Below are positions 21,974 through 35,160 of a DNA stretch of 64,000 nt, piece after piece. The notes beneath the pieces are model-generated. The model saw nothing but the letters and a program-made list of their open reading frames with translations, had not been told where the DNA came from and made no database searches. Position 1 is the stretch's first letter, and each line of letters starts with the position of its first letter. A program made the translations under genes and the position numbers. The stretch spans positions 1,860,001 through 1,924,000 of the forward strand of contig NC_035796.1 in assembly GCF_001653235.2 (NCBI RefSeq). Direction: 5' to 3'. This DNA comes from Pochonia chlamydosporia 170 (Eukaryota > Ascomycota > Sordariomycetes > Hypocreales > Clavicipitaceae).

Positions 21974-24900
21974 TGAGGAAAACAGATGCGCTACGCTGGC
22001 GCAACTACTCGCGTCACGGCAAGGGTCGCAAAGGTGACAAAAAGTGGTCGTCGTCGCAGCTCCGGGCGCCTCGTCATAACTGAAGCTCGGCTGCCATGTG
22101 ACGAGGTGGGTGGCCGATGATCTCACAGCCGGAAAGGAACTGACCACTCGGAGGGTCGGAGTCTCTCTGGGGTGCGGGCTCCGGTCAAGCTTGAAAGTTG
22201 GTGCGATATTTCAGGGTCCAATTGGGTTCTGCGGAACTTTGTTGCCGAGATATTTCTACTGAGTATTGCAGCCCAAATGCATACCATACTGATACATTCT
22301 ACGTTGAATTTGCATCACAAGGTGATGCCTAATAACTTATCGATCGCTGAACTTGTGCACTTGGGGTGTACTCCTACCCTGGAGCAGACACGGTCACCCT
22401 GGTGAGCGTACATTCTAACCCAAAAGCGACAAATTTCGAAATTTTCTAGCTTATGTGGGTTTATTGAATATTTCACGGCTTGTTTCAGGCAGTATAATAG
22501 GAAAATAGACTAAAAAATGAGGGTACCTAATGGCATTGTTAGATGTCGAGCCTAACCTCCACGACAAGCCAAAAGGTCGGCATGTCCCCTCTTCGGTGGA
22601 TGGAGTACAGCGGAGGTGGGCAGGGCTCTTCTCGTGACCTCCATGAGGATTTGCAGGTAACTTGGTTCTAAAGCCAAAAGAAATAGCGTGTTCTGTCATC
22701 CAGGCATCGAATAACGCCTTCCTCGCGTTCGTATACCTTCCTTGATGGAAGCAACCATGCATCCGCCATAAGAAGTGCAAAGTGGCTTAAACATGATACA
22801 GCGACACAATACCCGCAAGTACCAGCAGAGGTTATCGGTATCATATAGAACCTAAACGTACAGTACAAAGACACAAACTTCAAACAACAAACCAGGTGGC
22901 AGGGTCATTTCTCCATGCGGCCTGTTGACACATTCTAAACAATTGATTGGAGAGGGACAAGGTTCAAATCTCCCCTGGACTCATTCCACCTACATTTGGT
23001 TAGTAAGGGAACATGAACGACCAAGGTCATCCTGCTTCACAAGGGCAAGAGTTTCATCTCAAACGTCGCAACACAAATGTAAACAAGATCCGATCCAGCC
23101 AGTGATTCGCTCGCCCAAAACAGGACAATTAGCCTGCATGAATTGCATCCATGCCATGGCCAATTACTGGCGTGGAACTAGGGTCATGGGAGGGATTTTG
23201 TTGACGTTTCTGATGGAATACAGCACGCTACAGCGACTTGCGGTCCTGTCGACAGAAAATCAACAATGAAGGCTCAAGTACGGAGGAGTGGTGGCTCTGA
23301 TGATTGTTCTGTGTGCAGAACCATAGAGACTTTTCATGCTGTGCATTGTTGGCTGAAGTGCTCCATTAGGCGATTAAGACTCGGTTGTCATTGTCGCTAA
23401 TGATGGTTTTACACGAATCTCCCGAGGTTAGGAAATGTTCACTGACCACAGTGTCCTAAATGGTGGCAGATTTGGTGAGCACAGACAGAGATGAGCCACG
23501 TAGGAACAGACTTGACCAAACGAAATGAGAGAGCCATAGTGCGGACAGACAATCCTGCATCCGAGTTCGATGCAAAAATTTTGTCCGGCTTAGGGATAAT
23601 GCAACTTAATGAAATTCTGATGATTTCCATCTGCTGAGCAGTATTGCTCCGCACGCGTCGTCCGTAGAAAATATTTTTATATGATTCCATACCGTTAATT
23701 TGTCGAAGAACATGGATGATGCGCCAGAGGGTCAACTTTTGTCTCACATCTGGTTTGACCACTCCGTCAAGCACTAGGCCACGGGTATGATGTGCGGCAC
23801 CAAGCTTTTCACTCGTGATTGACGCAAAATTTGAATGGTCAGCATCTTGGAAACGAAATTCGACAGTAGGTGAGAGACAGCCGAGCTTGAGACTTATTTA
23901 CTCCGTGCTTGGCCAGGCGTGGCGTGTGATGGTCGGCGTCATTATCTGTCGAAATGCGTCTGATCAATTCAAAGTTGACACTGGCAATAGTGAAAAGGGG
24001 CGGCACAGGCGACAAAACGAGACCAAAGTCTGTTGAGAAACAACATTGAATGGCTGTCAAGTTGGAACACATTCAAGGTTGGTCCACAGGGAAGGAGCGA
24101 GTGATGTTGACAACATTTGAAGCGCTCGCCGACATGTAAACAGGCGTGTAGAGTTTAGTGCCCTATTTGGTGTTGACAGATTGACCGTTGATGCCAGTAT
24201 AAACAATGAAGCCGTCGGATCTTCTTATTGGACCCAGCTCATAAATAATGCTCTGAACTCTGGACGATTGGGTACAGATGAAACACGGCCTGGCTGAGAA
24301 CCCCAAAGTAAATCATCCGTCGCCAAGGTTATGCGAGCATCCTGCGCAAGGCCTGAAAGGCAACTCTCAGTGTTATCAAAGATGCACCGCTTTGATATTC
24401 CATGATCAAAACTGGATGCAGCCCCCAAACTTGCATGTGTTCTGGCCTATCATTTGGTCCAGAGGTCCCCTGATGCATGCATGTGTGGAAGCTGACCGCC
24501 GCGTGCCTGAAGCAGCCGCACCAGACCAGTTGACATGCTCCATGCTCTATGTGATGCGTCGTCTGGTAGACGCCATCGGGAAGGCGACTAGCGTCCGCCT
24601 CCAACAATGCATATCAATGCTTTTCCATGGACCAGACTCCATACATGAATCCTCCCCACTTTGTGTGCTTCCATCAACAGCCTCAGGGGAGCATTGGGAG
24701 CATTTGGAGCATATTACAGAAGGAATACGACCGAAAATCTTCTCCATGCAAAAAGGGTTCGCCCGCCAGTTGCTGCAGGTACGGAGCCCTTAAGCACCTT
24801 CGACCTGGAGGCTCCTGCACTGACACTATCTACAGCCCTGCATTTGACCCGCGTCCGCAGTAGTGCTGTCTGGTGGACCTGGCAGTCATTTATTTTATGT

Positions 24901-25800
24901 TTTTCCTCGAGACCCCACTGCTCAAATTGGAGAGACACGGGCTTGGATGTGGTGGTCCTACCGCATGTTTGGCGGCGGGTCCGTTCTTGTTTTTCTAATT
25001 GACCGTAAAGTGCCAGCCAAGCTTGCCAGTCTTCGAGGGGGGAGAAAAAAAAAGGAGAAACAACATTGAAGCAGACTGGGTGAAGCACAACAAGCGCTGC
25101 TAATCTCCATTGTCATGACGGGCAGTGTTCTATGTATAGAGAGTCCTGTAAACTCTGGCGTATGGATTTTGATTGCTTAATGAGTCAATCGCACTTGCCT
25201 TGCTCATTGCCGCTCTGTCTTGTAGTCGTAGTTCACGCGGCAGGTGCGAATGAAAGATTTATGGCCATCCAAAGAAATGGACAGGCATCATGGATCTGTT
25301 CCTTCCCATTGCTACGGCAAAGAAGGGACCATCACCCACCACTGGCCAGGGCTGGCCACTCAGCGAGCTCCACTGGCCTCCGCACTCTGCCGCCCCAGCC
25401 AATTCAGTGCAGCCATCCCTCACCTGAGACCAGACGCCATCGAAAACAACCAGACGACATCTTCGTTTCCCACACATCCATCCATCGCTCTTTTGTCCTC
25501 TCTAGACCACACAGAACACCCATCCTAGACCCTCTTGAGGCAGGATCTGGGTTCGCAAACCCGACCGTAGGCGCTCGACTCAGGCTTGCAACTCTCACAT
25601 CCGTCTCTCGACCACTGCCTTGACGACGACGATTGCCTCCTGAGAAACACCTCCCGTTCGGAATGAGGCAGCGTCTCGAATGAACTCAGCTCCCTGACCG
25701 GACTGAGGCAGCTGTCCCTGCGACGACGGGCCAAGCCGCTCTGCCAACGTCAACGACGCCGTCTGCTCGCGTTGTCGACTCGGCTCTACAAGGCTCCTCT
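21974..25800. other. long intergenic region between the peroxin and pom1
   Basis: About 3.8 kb of divergent promoter space. Open frames of up to 171 codons (24278-24793 +) have no recognisable domain and overlap others on both strands. The last several hundred bases (C-rich, about 25.2-25.8 kb) are probably the pom1 5'UTR. Nothing else was recognised. Confidence 0.5.
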
Positions 25801-28800
25801 ATGACATTGACGCAAAAGGGACGTGCTGGGCCTCGACCAGCTAATTCTCCAACTCGATTGTATGTGATTCACTGTTCACCCCTCATCAAAAGAGCGGAAG
25901 AAGTTGTTCCCCGAGCCTTTCTCCCAATATTGCGTCGTTTGCAGCCTTCATTTGCACATCCATGTACTAATATTCCCATTCTGCAGAAGGAACAATAGCG
26001 ACTCAAGTCTACCCTTTCCTCCGACCTCGAGCTCCCACAGTCTGTTGTCCAACGCTCCAATGTTGTCAGCATCCTCATCTAGAAATCACTCTCTGCTGTC
26101 TTTCGACCGAAATGGCGACGCCGGTCACACCAGCCAATCGACCGGATCCTTTGACTTTCTCCCATCAGTCAGTTTCGATGATCTGCACACGAGTATCGAA
26201 TCGGCTTCCACCGAATTTAAGCTTACACAGTTTCCGTCACCAGGAGGTGAAGGAAGCATCCTCGAGGCCAAAGGACTAATGGAAAAGAAATTACCAGAAA
26301 GACCAGCCATGGCGCAAAACGCTGGGTCAACGCGTGGAAGCATACCCCCGCCCTCGAGCCGGCCAGGTCGCTCAGGGTCCATTCTGCGTCGACCAAGTAC
26401 TTCGAGCAGACAAACAAGCGTGTCCTCGATCGTGTCATCCTCATCTGGTACGGTAGATGCTTCCACCACGTCCGCCTCCATGCGAACTCGTCGTCAGAGC
26501 CAATACCCGCCGGTTTCAAACACGGCTGTCGCCCCTCGGCCGCCGCGTAAATCCATGGGCCCAGGAGCCATGACGGATTCAGATGCAGCCACCCGGAATG
26601 GACATGCTAGGCGCCCTAGTCTGTTGGGAGACAAAACTGGATCGCGCGACTCTGCAAGACGTTCTATTGATGGTGGTTCTGCACTCGGCTCAGAGTCGAA
26701 TCGCAACTTGCCAGTCACAAGGGCGACCAAAGCCAAGTCGGTGCAACCGCCTCCCAGGACCAGCCAGGCAAACTTATTAGGAGGCTCTACTCTTACCCCA
26801 GAGCAAAATCGCTTTTCCACCTTGGCTCCGCGATCTCCACGTATTGGTGGGAAGGCAGGCACACCGTCCTCTAGCGGCAGCAAAAGGATGTCGATGATGC
26901 CAGGTAGTCACGCCACTGGGCTAGGAGCCCGGACAATCAGCCCAACTGACACCCGGAGGATGAAACGGTTATCAATGATGCCGACATCACAGAGTCTGAA
27001 TATGGTTGCCAACGTACCTCCGCCGCCTCCGCCAGTATCAATGGACGTCCGAGCCGACTCTCGTTCTCCGTCGATGATTCCACGGAAAGCCTCCCTAACC
27101 CCGTCTTCTGCCCGAACAACTCCAGACATCAATAATCGAAAGTCGTACAGCTCCGGCCTCTCAATAGGTTCCACTGCTAGTTATAATACCGTGAGGACGT
27201 CCACGGGATCTGTTCAACCCCGCCTGCCTCCGTCATCATCTGTGACTCGGCTACCAGCTCCCAAGCATGGCAGCACACATAACAACATGCAGAACGAGGA
27301 CGATGAGGATGTTCCTCCCGTTCCTGCTATACCCAAGGCTTATGAATCACCAAAGGAATCTCAAGCCGAGGCTTATTTTGTGGAGAAGAAGAAGTCGAAC
27401 CTCAACACCTTTGACTCTACCAGTATTCATAGCAATTCTACTGGCAGCATATCAATGCCAGTTCACCCTGAGCCAACCAAATCGCAACAAAAGTCGAGCA
27501 TTAGAAAGAGCTCGTACGCGGGCATAACTACTACTGAATCAGAGAAGCAAGCGAACCAGGCAAGGAAACAACTGGAACCATTGAGGCTACCACCTCTCAA
27601 TATTGGGCCCTTAAACCTCCCGTCCAACTCCAAAGTTAACAGCCAAAGTACTTCTCACGGAGACCTCAGCCCGCCCCCGTCGAGACAACTTCCCAAGACC
27701 CCTACAACACCCATGACGGCCTCAAAGAGCTCATTCTTCTCTAAAAGTCGATATGACGAGACATTGGAGCTCCCGTCCCTTCGGAGTAGTACTTCCACTC
27801 ACCACATCCGCCGCATTACACCAACACCTCCTGACGGCACCACTTCGGACTCATCATCTAGCCTGATTGAACCGAACCAAAAGTCGAGCATCTCACCTTT
27901 CTTATCGTCGTCCTTGCCTAAGGGTGGCTTTGAGCCAGGCCACCTGAAAAGATCCAAGACTGGGGGGGACTATAATACCATCACAGGCAATTTCTTCGGC
28001 CCTACTGTCGTATCCACTATCGAGTCGAAACCCGCTGGTCCTCGAGAGCTGAACAAGGATAAGCCTACTCCGAAATCTCCTCCTCCCGAACCCGTCGAGT
28101 CTCAGGAACCCAGAAGTCCTTCTTCCAAGACATCGCTGCGAAGGAAGCTTAGCTTGTCATGGAAGAGAGGCAACTCCAAGTCCAGTTCCGGTGAAACTGC
28201 AGACAAATCAGGCGCTCAGCAGGCTTCAAAATTCGATCACATGCCTCCCCCGCGAATTCCTGCGTCAGCATCTGCTGCAGTGGGCGGCTACTCTGGCATC
28301 AAACAGCCTAACCCAAGTCCCGCTGTGAATGCAATCCCCAACGGGTCCAATGTTGAGACTCGAAGACGAAAGAGTTCTGCAGCTAGCTTGACGAATTATG
28401 GTCCCCCAAGTCGCGTTAAGAGTGATACATGGCAAGCCCATAAAGATGGCCCTGATTCCATTACTGTCCCTTCAACTAGAAGTGCTAGTGGGGTACCGAG
28501 CAAGATGGTCAAGCCCAAGCCATCTGTGAACGCTCTTCGCACCGTGAGTTCTTGGACCATCGATCTGGACAAGGATGATATGGCCGCGGAAGAAGAGATG
28601 CGCAAGCTCGGGTCTCGACGCAAAGAAACAGAGATTGCTGGCAGAACTTTGGATGCTCTGAAGAAGAGAGCAACGCCGAAGGAGCGCGTTGGGTCTCAAG
28701 ATGCCATTCGAATTGCCATGCTCAATATATATGAGCGAGGTGAAATCATTGACTACAACGATGTATACTTTTGTGGAACGCAAAACGCCCGCAAGGTTGT

Positions 28801-30197
28801 GGGGAACCTGCAGTCTGATGCACCTAATTTTGGCTACGACGATGACCGCGGCGATTACACTATTGTTCCTGGTGATCACCTTGCATACAGATATGAGATT
28901 GTGGACGTTCTTGGAAAGGGAAGCTTTGGACAGGTTGTTCGATGCATTGACCACAAGCTGGGCGTTCTCGTGGCGGTGAAAATCATTAGAAACAAGAAGA
29001 GATTTCACCAACAAGCCCTTGTCGAAGTTAATATTCTCCAAAAACTTCGCGAATGGGTAAGTCCTAGAGATGTGCTCGCATATTTGGCAAAGAATGCACT
29101 AACATGTGACGTAGGATCCCAAAAATAAGCACAGCATGGTCAACTTTACCCAGAGTTTCTATTTCCGCGGTCACTTATGCATCTCAACTGAACTCCTGGA
29201 TATGAACCTGTATGAGTTTATCAAGGCCCATTCTTTCCGTGGATTCTCTCTGCGAATTATCAGGCGCTTCACAAAGCAGATTCTAAGTTCTTTGGTTCTC
29301 CTCAAGCAACGCAAGGTTATTCACTGCGATCTGAAGCCTGAAAACATTCTGCTGAGACATCCTATACATTCTGAGATCAAGGTCATCGACTTTGGATCGA
29401 GTTGCTTCGAGCATGAGAAAGTATATACATACATCCAGTCAAGATTCTACCGGTCACCGGAGGTCATTCTAGGCATGACTTACGGTATGCCGATTGACAT
29501 GTGGAGTGTGGGTTGTATATTGGCAGAGTTGTACACTGGTGTTCCAATCTTCCCTGGCGAGAATGAGCAGGAACAGCTGGCATGCATCATGGAGGTATTT
29601 GGGCCTCCAGAGAAGCACTTGATTGAGAAGAGCACGAGAAAGAAGCTATTTTTCGACTCCATGGGCAAGCCACGCTTGACGGTATCGTCCAAGGGCCGCC
29701 GCCGGCGCCCATCTTCTAAAACGTTGCAGCAAGCATTAAAATGTGATGATGAAGCCTTCCTGGACTTTATTGCTCGCTGCCTGCGATGGGATCCTGAAAG
29801 ACGGTTGAGGCCTGAAGACGCAGTTCGGCATGAATTCATCACGGGTCAGAAACTGCCCGCAATCGTTCCAAGACTCCCGGCAAGAGAGGCATCACCATCA
29901 AAGCGGCTCAATCCCATGTCAACACCACGTCCCTTGCCCGACCCTCCGGGAGTTGTGACAAAAGGAATCGGCGGCACCTTGCGAACTGGCATCAGTCCCC
30001 ACAAGCCAGTGTCTGGCACCTCAAGAAGAACATCCGGCGCGACCGCTGCTACTGCTGCCAGCATCAACAGACGAACTAGTGCTGGCGGATCCATCAGTAG
30101 CATCAGCAGCCTTCCCCGTGCCGCTGGTCGAACTGCTAGTGGCAAACAGGACCTGGCGGCAGCGGGTGCTTCTGCCGCAATGAGCCGACGAGGATAA
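25801..30197 (+). CDS. pom1: DYRK-family polarity kinase, Pom1-like
   Basis: Three exons, 25801-25859, 25987-29056 and 29115-30197, 1403 residues. The short first exon was found from a GTATGT donor and a TACTAAT branch point with CTGCAG acceptor 127 nt later, with matching phase. A shorter form from the ATG at 26060 is possible. Residues 1-980 are disordered, Ser/Pro/Arg-rich and basic, like the membrane-binding N-terminus of S. pombe Pom1. The kinase domain (about 987-1282) has GKGSFG, VAVKII, HCDLKPEN (about 1112-1119), DFGSSC and the DYRK activation-loop YTYIQSRFY with its autophosphorylated second Tyr, followed by SPEVILG. The conserved EIIDYNDVYF-like DH-box region just before the kinase also marks DYRKs. 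Pom1 kinases form cortical gradients that place the division site and time mitosis. The tail is Ala/Ser/Arg-rich. Confidence 0.9.
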
Positions 30198-33100
30198 CGA
30201 TTGTAATGCTGCATTATGACGGTACCAAGTCTCCCTGATGAACTTACATTAATGCCCCGGGAGCCATCGATGTTTGATGGGACAAATCGGCCCCTGTTTT
30301 CGAAGGCGTTTATACTATTCCAACTTAGACTGTCGATACTTCAAGCATAACCTTGAAGATTCGTCGCCAAACAATTCAGCATGCACTGATTGCTAGAGGC
30401 ATATTGTCGAAGCGAGTTTAGTTTTTTTGTTTGTTTTGTTTCTGATTTCCTTGATCGTTTTATCATTTCACTCCAAGATATACCAAAGGAACGAACGGTG
30501 GCAGATGTGATGGAACCATGAATAATGTTACGCTCAAAACTCACACTTCCCGAGACAGACACAAGACAAATAACGGATGGGAACATCATATTACGAATTG
30601 CGCGTTGTTGTGGCTTGCCGGGGGGGTTTTGTTCATGTTTAATTTTATTTTGATTTGTTTTCCCCTCTCTCGATGACATGTATACTATTCATGAAAGGAT
30701 TGATCCGGATGTCGTGGCGGGTGGATGATGTGTCATTGCATGGCGGAGCAGGTGCTGTCTTTTAGTTTGGCTCTAGGCTTTATGAGTCAATGAAGAGCCT
30801 CGAGCATACAGACAAGGCGACTAACGGGTTGGAGATTGAGAAAGATGCACGTGGTGGTCACTTTTTGCACATAATGACGAAAAAAAGAAGCTCGCATCAA
30901 AGAAGCATAGAAATACCAGAAGAGATTGTGGAACACTGCAAAAACAAGCACATTTTGAGGCCTCCACTGCTGTGTGTAAATGTCAAGTGTCGTGAAACTG
31001 TCAAGGCTCATGCATGTAACTATTGGAGCCACTGTCAATGGTGGCTGCTGAGCAGATGGAGGAAACAGTCAGCCACAACTGCGCGCTTATAGCGTCTCCA
31101 GACATCGAACAACTTGTGGGCAAGGGGCTAGACCGTTTGGATGCGGCGTCGAGACGAGAACTGAGGAAAAGGGTTAGGCGAGATAGGCGCAATAGAAGAA
31201 AGACCGAGGTAATCCAGTGGAGCACCGCAATACCATGTAATAAGACAAGGAATAAGTCTTACCACCTGTGCAGGTAAGGGCGTTGTGTGATTGCAATAAT
31301 GTTTCGTTTCGAGCTTGTTTCGAGGTTCCGTAAGGCTGGGGCAATCGATCGGAGGCCGCAGGATGGGTCACCTTATGCCACGTTGGTCATGTAGGAAGCT
31401 TGGCAGCGGCAGTTGGGTGAGACGGAAGACCTGCGAGAAATATCGTTTTTTGTTGCCTGACCGTTTGTAGGTTAAAGTCGGGCGTAGTATGCAACAAGAA
31501 AATACAGAGTGCAATCTTTGAGAGTGTGGGTTTGGTACGTTGATGCCTTGGTTTACATGCATGTTAAAAATGACTGGTGCATCGGAAGCTAGTCTGTAGT
31601 GAGAGACTAGCCTGTCTCAAATGCGAAAATGCCGGGAGGCATGTCTCAGATGCCAAATTCGGCCGGCCAAATCCGCTCGGAAAAAATATGTATGAAAGGA
31701 AGCGTATGCCCTTTGCGTAGTCTGGGAGTAGCAATTGCTAGTGGTTTTCTCCCGTTCATGGTTTGACATGTTGAGGATGAACCAGATACCAGATTACCTC
31801 AAGGAGGAGGGGTGTGTGTTGAGACAGAGATGGGTCTTGGTGATACATGTGGGCGAGAAAACGATTCGTAAGATAAACATAGTAAAGAAACGGTCGGACA
31901 TATATCCGAATTGGAAGACGTGCTTGTTCGACAGCTTGGTTTACGGTGAGGCTGTCAAGAAAACCGAACACAGGCGTCAATTCCGGCGAGCGTCACATGG
32001 TTGCAGAACGCTAGACACTCGGCAAAGAAGGAAGCAATATGTCAATGGGCTATTTGGAGCACGGTCCGAGACGAGTCAACGCCCCCTGCTCGGCCGGGGG
32101 GTCCTGCAACTGGAAAGAGATGAAGGAAAATGTGGAATTGCTATACTCCATTGATACGTTGAGAGATGTCTGGTACCAGGAGGACAGAGTGACACGCTTC
32201 TGACGACTTGGGATGGCCAATGTTGTCTCCGGGACAATGTGCCCGCGAACCATTTGACCTCTTGACCTCCTGCTCACTTGACGCAGCCCCCGCCGGCGAC
32301 TCCGGCGCGGATGCGGCTGGCGGGCGGAGAGCGGGTCTCCGTTTGATGTTGTCTACAACTCTGAGAAGCTCCTTGGACCAAACGTCTTTCTCCAAATGAG
32401 AATCCATCTGCCATAACGACCCCAACCGGACGTGTTCCCAGCAAGCCACAGGACGAGGCGCAGCCCACCCCCCATTCTTCGCAGTCTTCTGAACAACTAG
32501 TGGCCCATAAACTGCCTGTTTCCAGGGTCCAATGTGGTCCACAGTGGGACTCGACGAGGCTGAAGCTGTTGACAAGGCCTTGAGCCATGAGGTCATGAGC
32601 CGGAGCCTGGGATCCGGGTGGGTGGTGAACTCAAGGTCAGACTTGCAGATGCTGATTCCACAGAGTGGTGGTGTGTGGGAATGTCCATGTCGTTTAGGAT
32701 GATAACTTTTGTGAGCCAGAAACCAACAATCCAGAGTACCAGTCTCCCCAGGTGATTCAAAACTGTCGCCGCCCGAGAGAGTTGATTGAATACTTGGATT
32801 GCAATAACAATCGAGTCAGTATGATCTCGCAAGAATATTGTCAGCTGTATTTTGCGGCCTGCCCGACTCATGCATCCATCATCCAAGCAAGGCATGGTGC
32901 TTCGTCCCTGTCACTTTGCAACGGCACTCTTTGAATGTTGACTCAGCTTCATCTCCCGACCAGTTCCAAATTGTGAGAGATTGGCGAATTGAAATGAAAC
33001 CAAACGGGGTGACTTGCGGCGAGGGCCACTTGATACACGGCCCAAGCTTTTGGACTTGCATCGTGATAGCCCCAGATTTGCTTGAAATGCGCCTCCAATG

Positions 33101-33960
33101 CGGCATCTTCCTGCTCATGACATTGAACGCTGCAAAGGAGGTATGACTCTCCGTTCCAGACGACCGAGGTCAGCAACGCGCAAAGACAAAGTTGGTTGCC
33201 TACGTCGAACATTGGCGGGCATTCAGAGCCGGGCGATGTCTGGTCGTTTACTTTGCCGATACGGTAGCTTGGCTGCTTTGTAGTAAGTGTCGAGCATCTC
33301 CCCACTAGCTCTGCGTACCTGGGTAGCTCTTGGAGACTGCATGGTGCTGTCACAACAATTCAGGCGCTCACACCACCCTGTCAAGACTCTCTGCATTCGA
33401 CAAATAATTACAGTCCACACGCACAAGTGATACAACTTCATGAGTCTATGGAGTTGGCTCGTCTTTAGCCCCCAACGAATCCCAGAAGTGTCTCGGACGA
33501 GTTGACCTTATCCGTATCCTCGTCGTCTCAGCTCCGTGATTTGAAAGGCGAACTGGTGAGTAAGATCAGATCGAATTCTATGAGCAAGAAGTATGTTTGC
33601 CCTGTGTAATTGTCGAAGAGATTCCGTAGGAAAAAGTCTAGTCATATCCTTGAGTTTCTTCCGTGGTGCAGCCCCAGTGCTCTGTCTGCGCTGGGGATTG
33701 TCACCACTCTGGGGTCGAAGTCCTTCGTGGCAGGCCCTCTCAATTCGCCATGCAGGGCCATTGGCGCAACCGGTATCCACGGATTGGAAAGCGGCGTGGA
33801 TTTAGCGACCGTCCTGTCCCACAGGAATTCTCAAGTTGCCAGACACGCAGTCAACTTCTGAGACACACATCAGCATGTCTAGGACATGCATGCCGCTCAG
33901 AGACATGGCAAAGCCATCCGAGGTGGTGTTGTGCTAGGCTGCCACCAAGGCTGGCACAGC

Positions 33961-33981
33961 AAAAAAAAAAAAAAAAAAAAA
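33961..33981. repeat. poly(A) homopolymer
   Basis: A run of 21 A. There is no reading frame ending just upstream and no target-site duplication that I can see, so a retroposed copy is not supported. Confidence 0.7.
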
Positions 33982-35137
33982 TGAACGACGGACAAGTATG
34001 TACCCAGATTTTTGGTCTTTCGAAACGTTCGGCTTCTCAATTCGGCCAAGGACACTCCGACGCAGGAGCACCGGTTCCCGTGTTGGTACCGTCCAAGGTT
34101 GCACAATGACGACACCTGTGATTACCAGACGTCCTGGTGCAGAACTGGGAACATGGAGGGTGTATCGACCCCATGGGACCACGGCCTTCCTCAAGTACAG
34201 GCCAATGGAACTGCCATTTAGATTCTGGTTTCTCACGGGGCAGGAACGGTATCTTCAAGATTGCAGAAGTCTGTTCGGCCCTGATTTATCACGGGATGGA
34301 TGTCTTTTTGATGGCAGAATACAAGTATCAACTTATTGCGGTTGTGTCATTACCCTTGCAAGATGGCCGTCCTGTCTGACATTTGAGCCGCATGCTAGGC
34401 ATTTCCTGGGTTGTAATCAGATCAGTGCACCGGGTCGCTCGGACAGACTGCAAACATCTCGTTATGTAAGGCGAATGGTTTCGAAGACGTCGTTGGGAGG
34501 CTTATACTGTTCAACTACGTAGCTAACTATCCCTTCCGTCAGCACACATAATGATTCACAACTATCGTCGCCAGCCAGGCGCAACCAAATGTCACACCTA
34601 CCTCAAGATTTGGATATTTACCTCTGCAACGGCTGTGGGAGCATGCAGTCCGATGACCCTGGTCGCCGTGTGGATGCGGATGGTGGATGGTGGGGTGAGG
34701 CATTGTGCGAGGCTGGGCTGTGGCCCTGACAGTCCTCTCATGCCGTCATCACGCCGGCTTGACTATCCTTTTGGTTACTGATTGCGATGAAGGCATTGAA
34801 TCGTTCACAAGGGCAGTACAATTACCAAGCTCAGCATCGGTGCCTGCCAGCACTCAACGACAGGCCACGTGTAATTGTTGGAGTTGCGTTGCACCGCATT
34901 CATCCGAACGTAGAACAAACCGGGACATGAAGGCGAGAAGGGCGTAGAAAAGGTGATCTGCGAGTACGAGAAGCAGCGAGAAACAGAGGTAGCAGTTCAA
35001 TGTTTCCAAGGGAGGCCGAGGCACCATGTAGGTCTGGTGACTCGGAAACTTGGTTCAGCGCCCCGAGCTTTGGACATGGCGACGGTCGACGTAAGGGAAG
35101 GCGATGGAAGATTTTGATAGCATCAGTCAGACAATAT

Positions 35138-35160
35138 ACCTACCTAGGTACCTAGGTAGC
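35138..35160. repeat. palindromic CCTAGGTA repeat
   Basis: Overlapping copies of ACCTAGGT-type palindromes (ACCTACCTAGGTACCTAGGTAG). Such short palindromic motifs recur in ascomycete intergenic DNA; only this one dense cluster was noticed here. Confidence 0.6.

Noticed and set aside
22930..22985. tRNA-like T-loop string (GGTTCAAATCTCCC)
   Set aside because: The five bases on each side do not form a T stem and no cloverleaf with acceptor and anticodon arms could be drawn.
24278..24793. Open frame of 171 codons on the + strand between the peroxin and pom1
   Set aside because: No recognisable motif or codon pattern, with competing frames on the other strand; expected by chance in a 3.8-kb gap.
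25904..25986. Extension of the pom1 frame upstream to 25904
   Set aside because: It has no ATG and runs through a clear intron end (TACTAAT...CTGCAG).
32141..32596. Open frame of 151 codons on the - strand
   Set aside because: No recognisable domain, and a 104-codon frame overlaps it; kept as non-coding without transcript support.
33998..34522. Open frame of 174 codons on the + strand
   Set aside because: Begins right after a poly(A) tract, no family features, other frames equally open.
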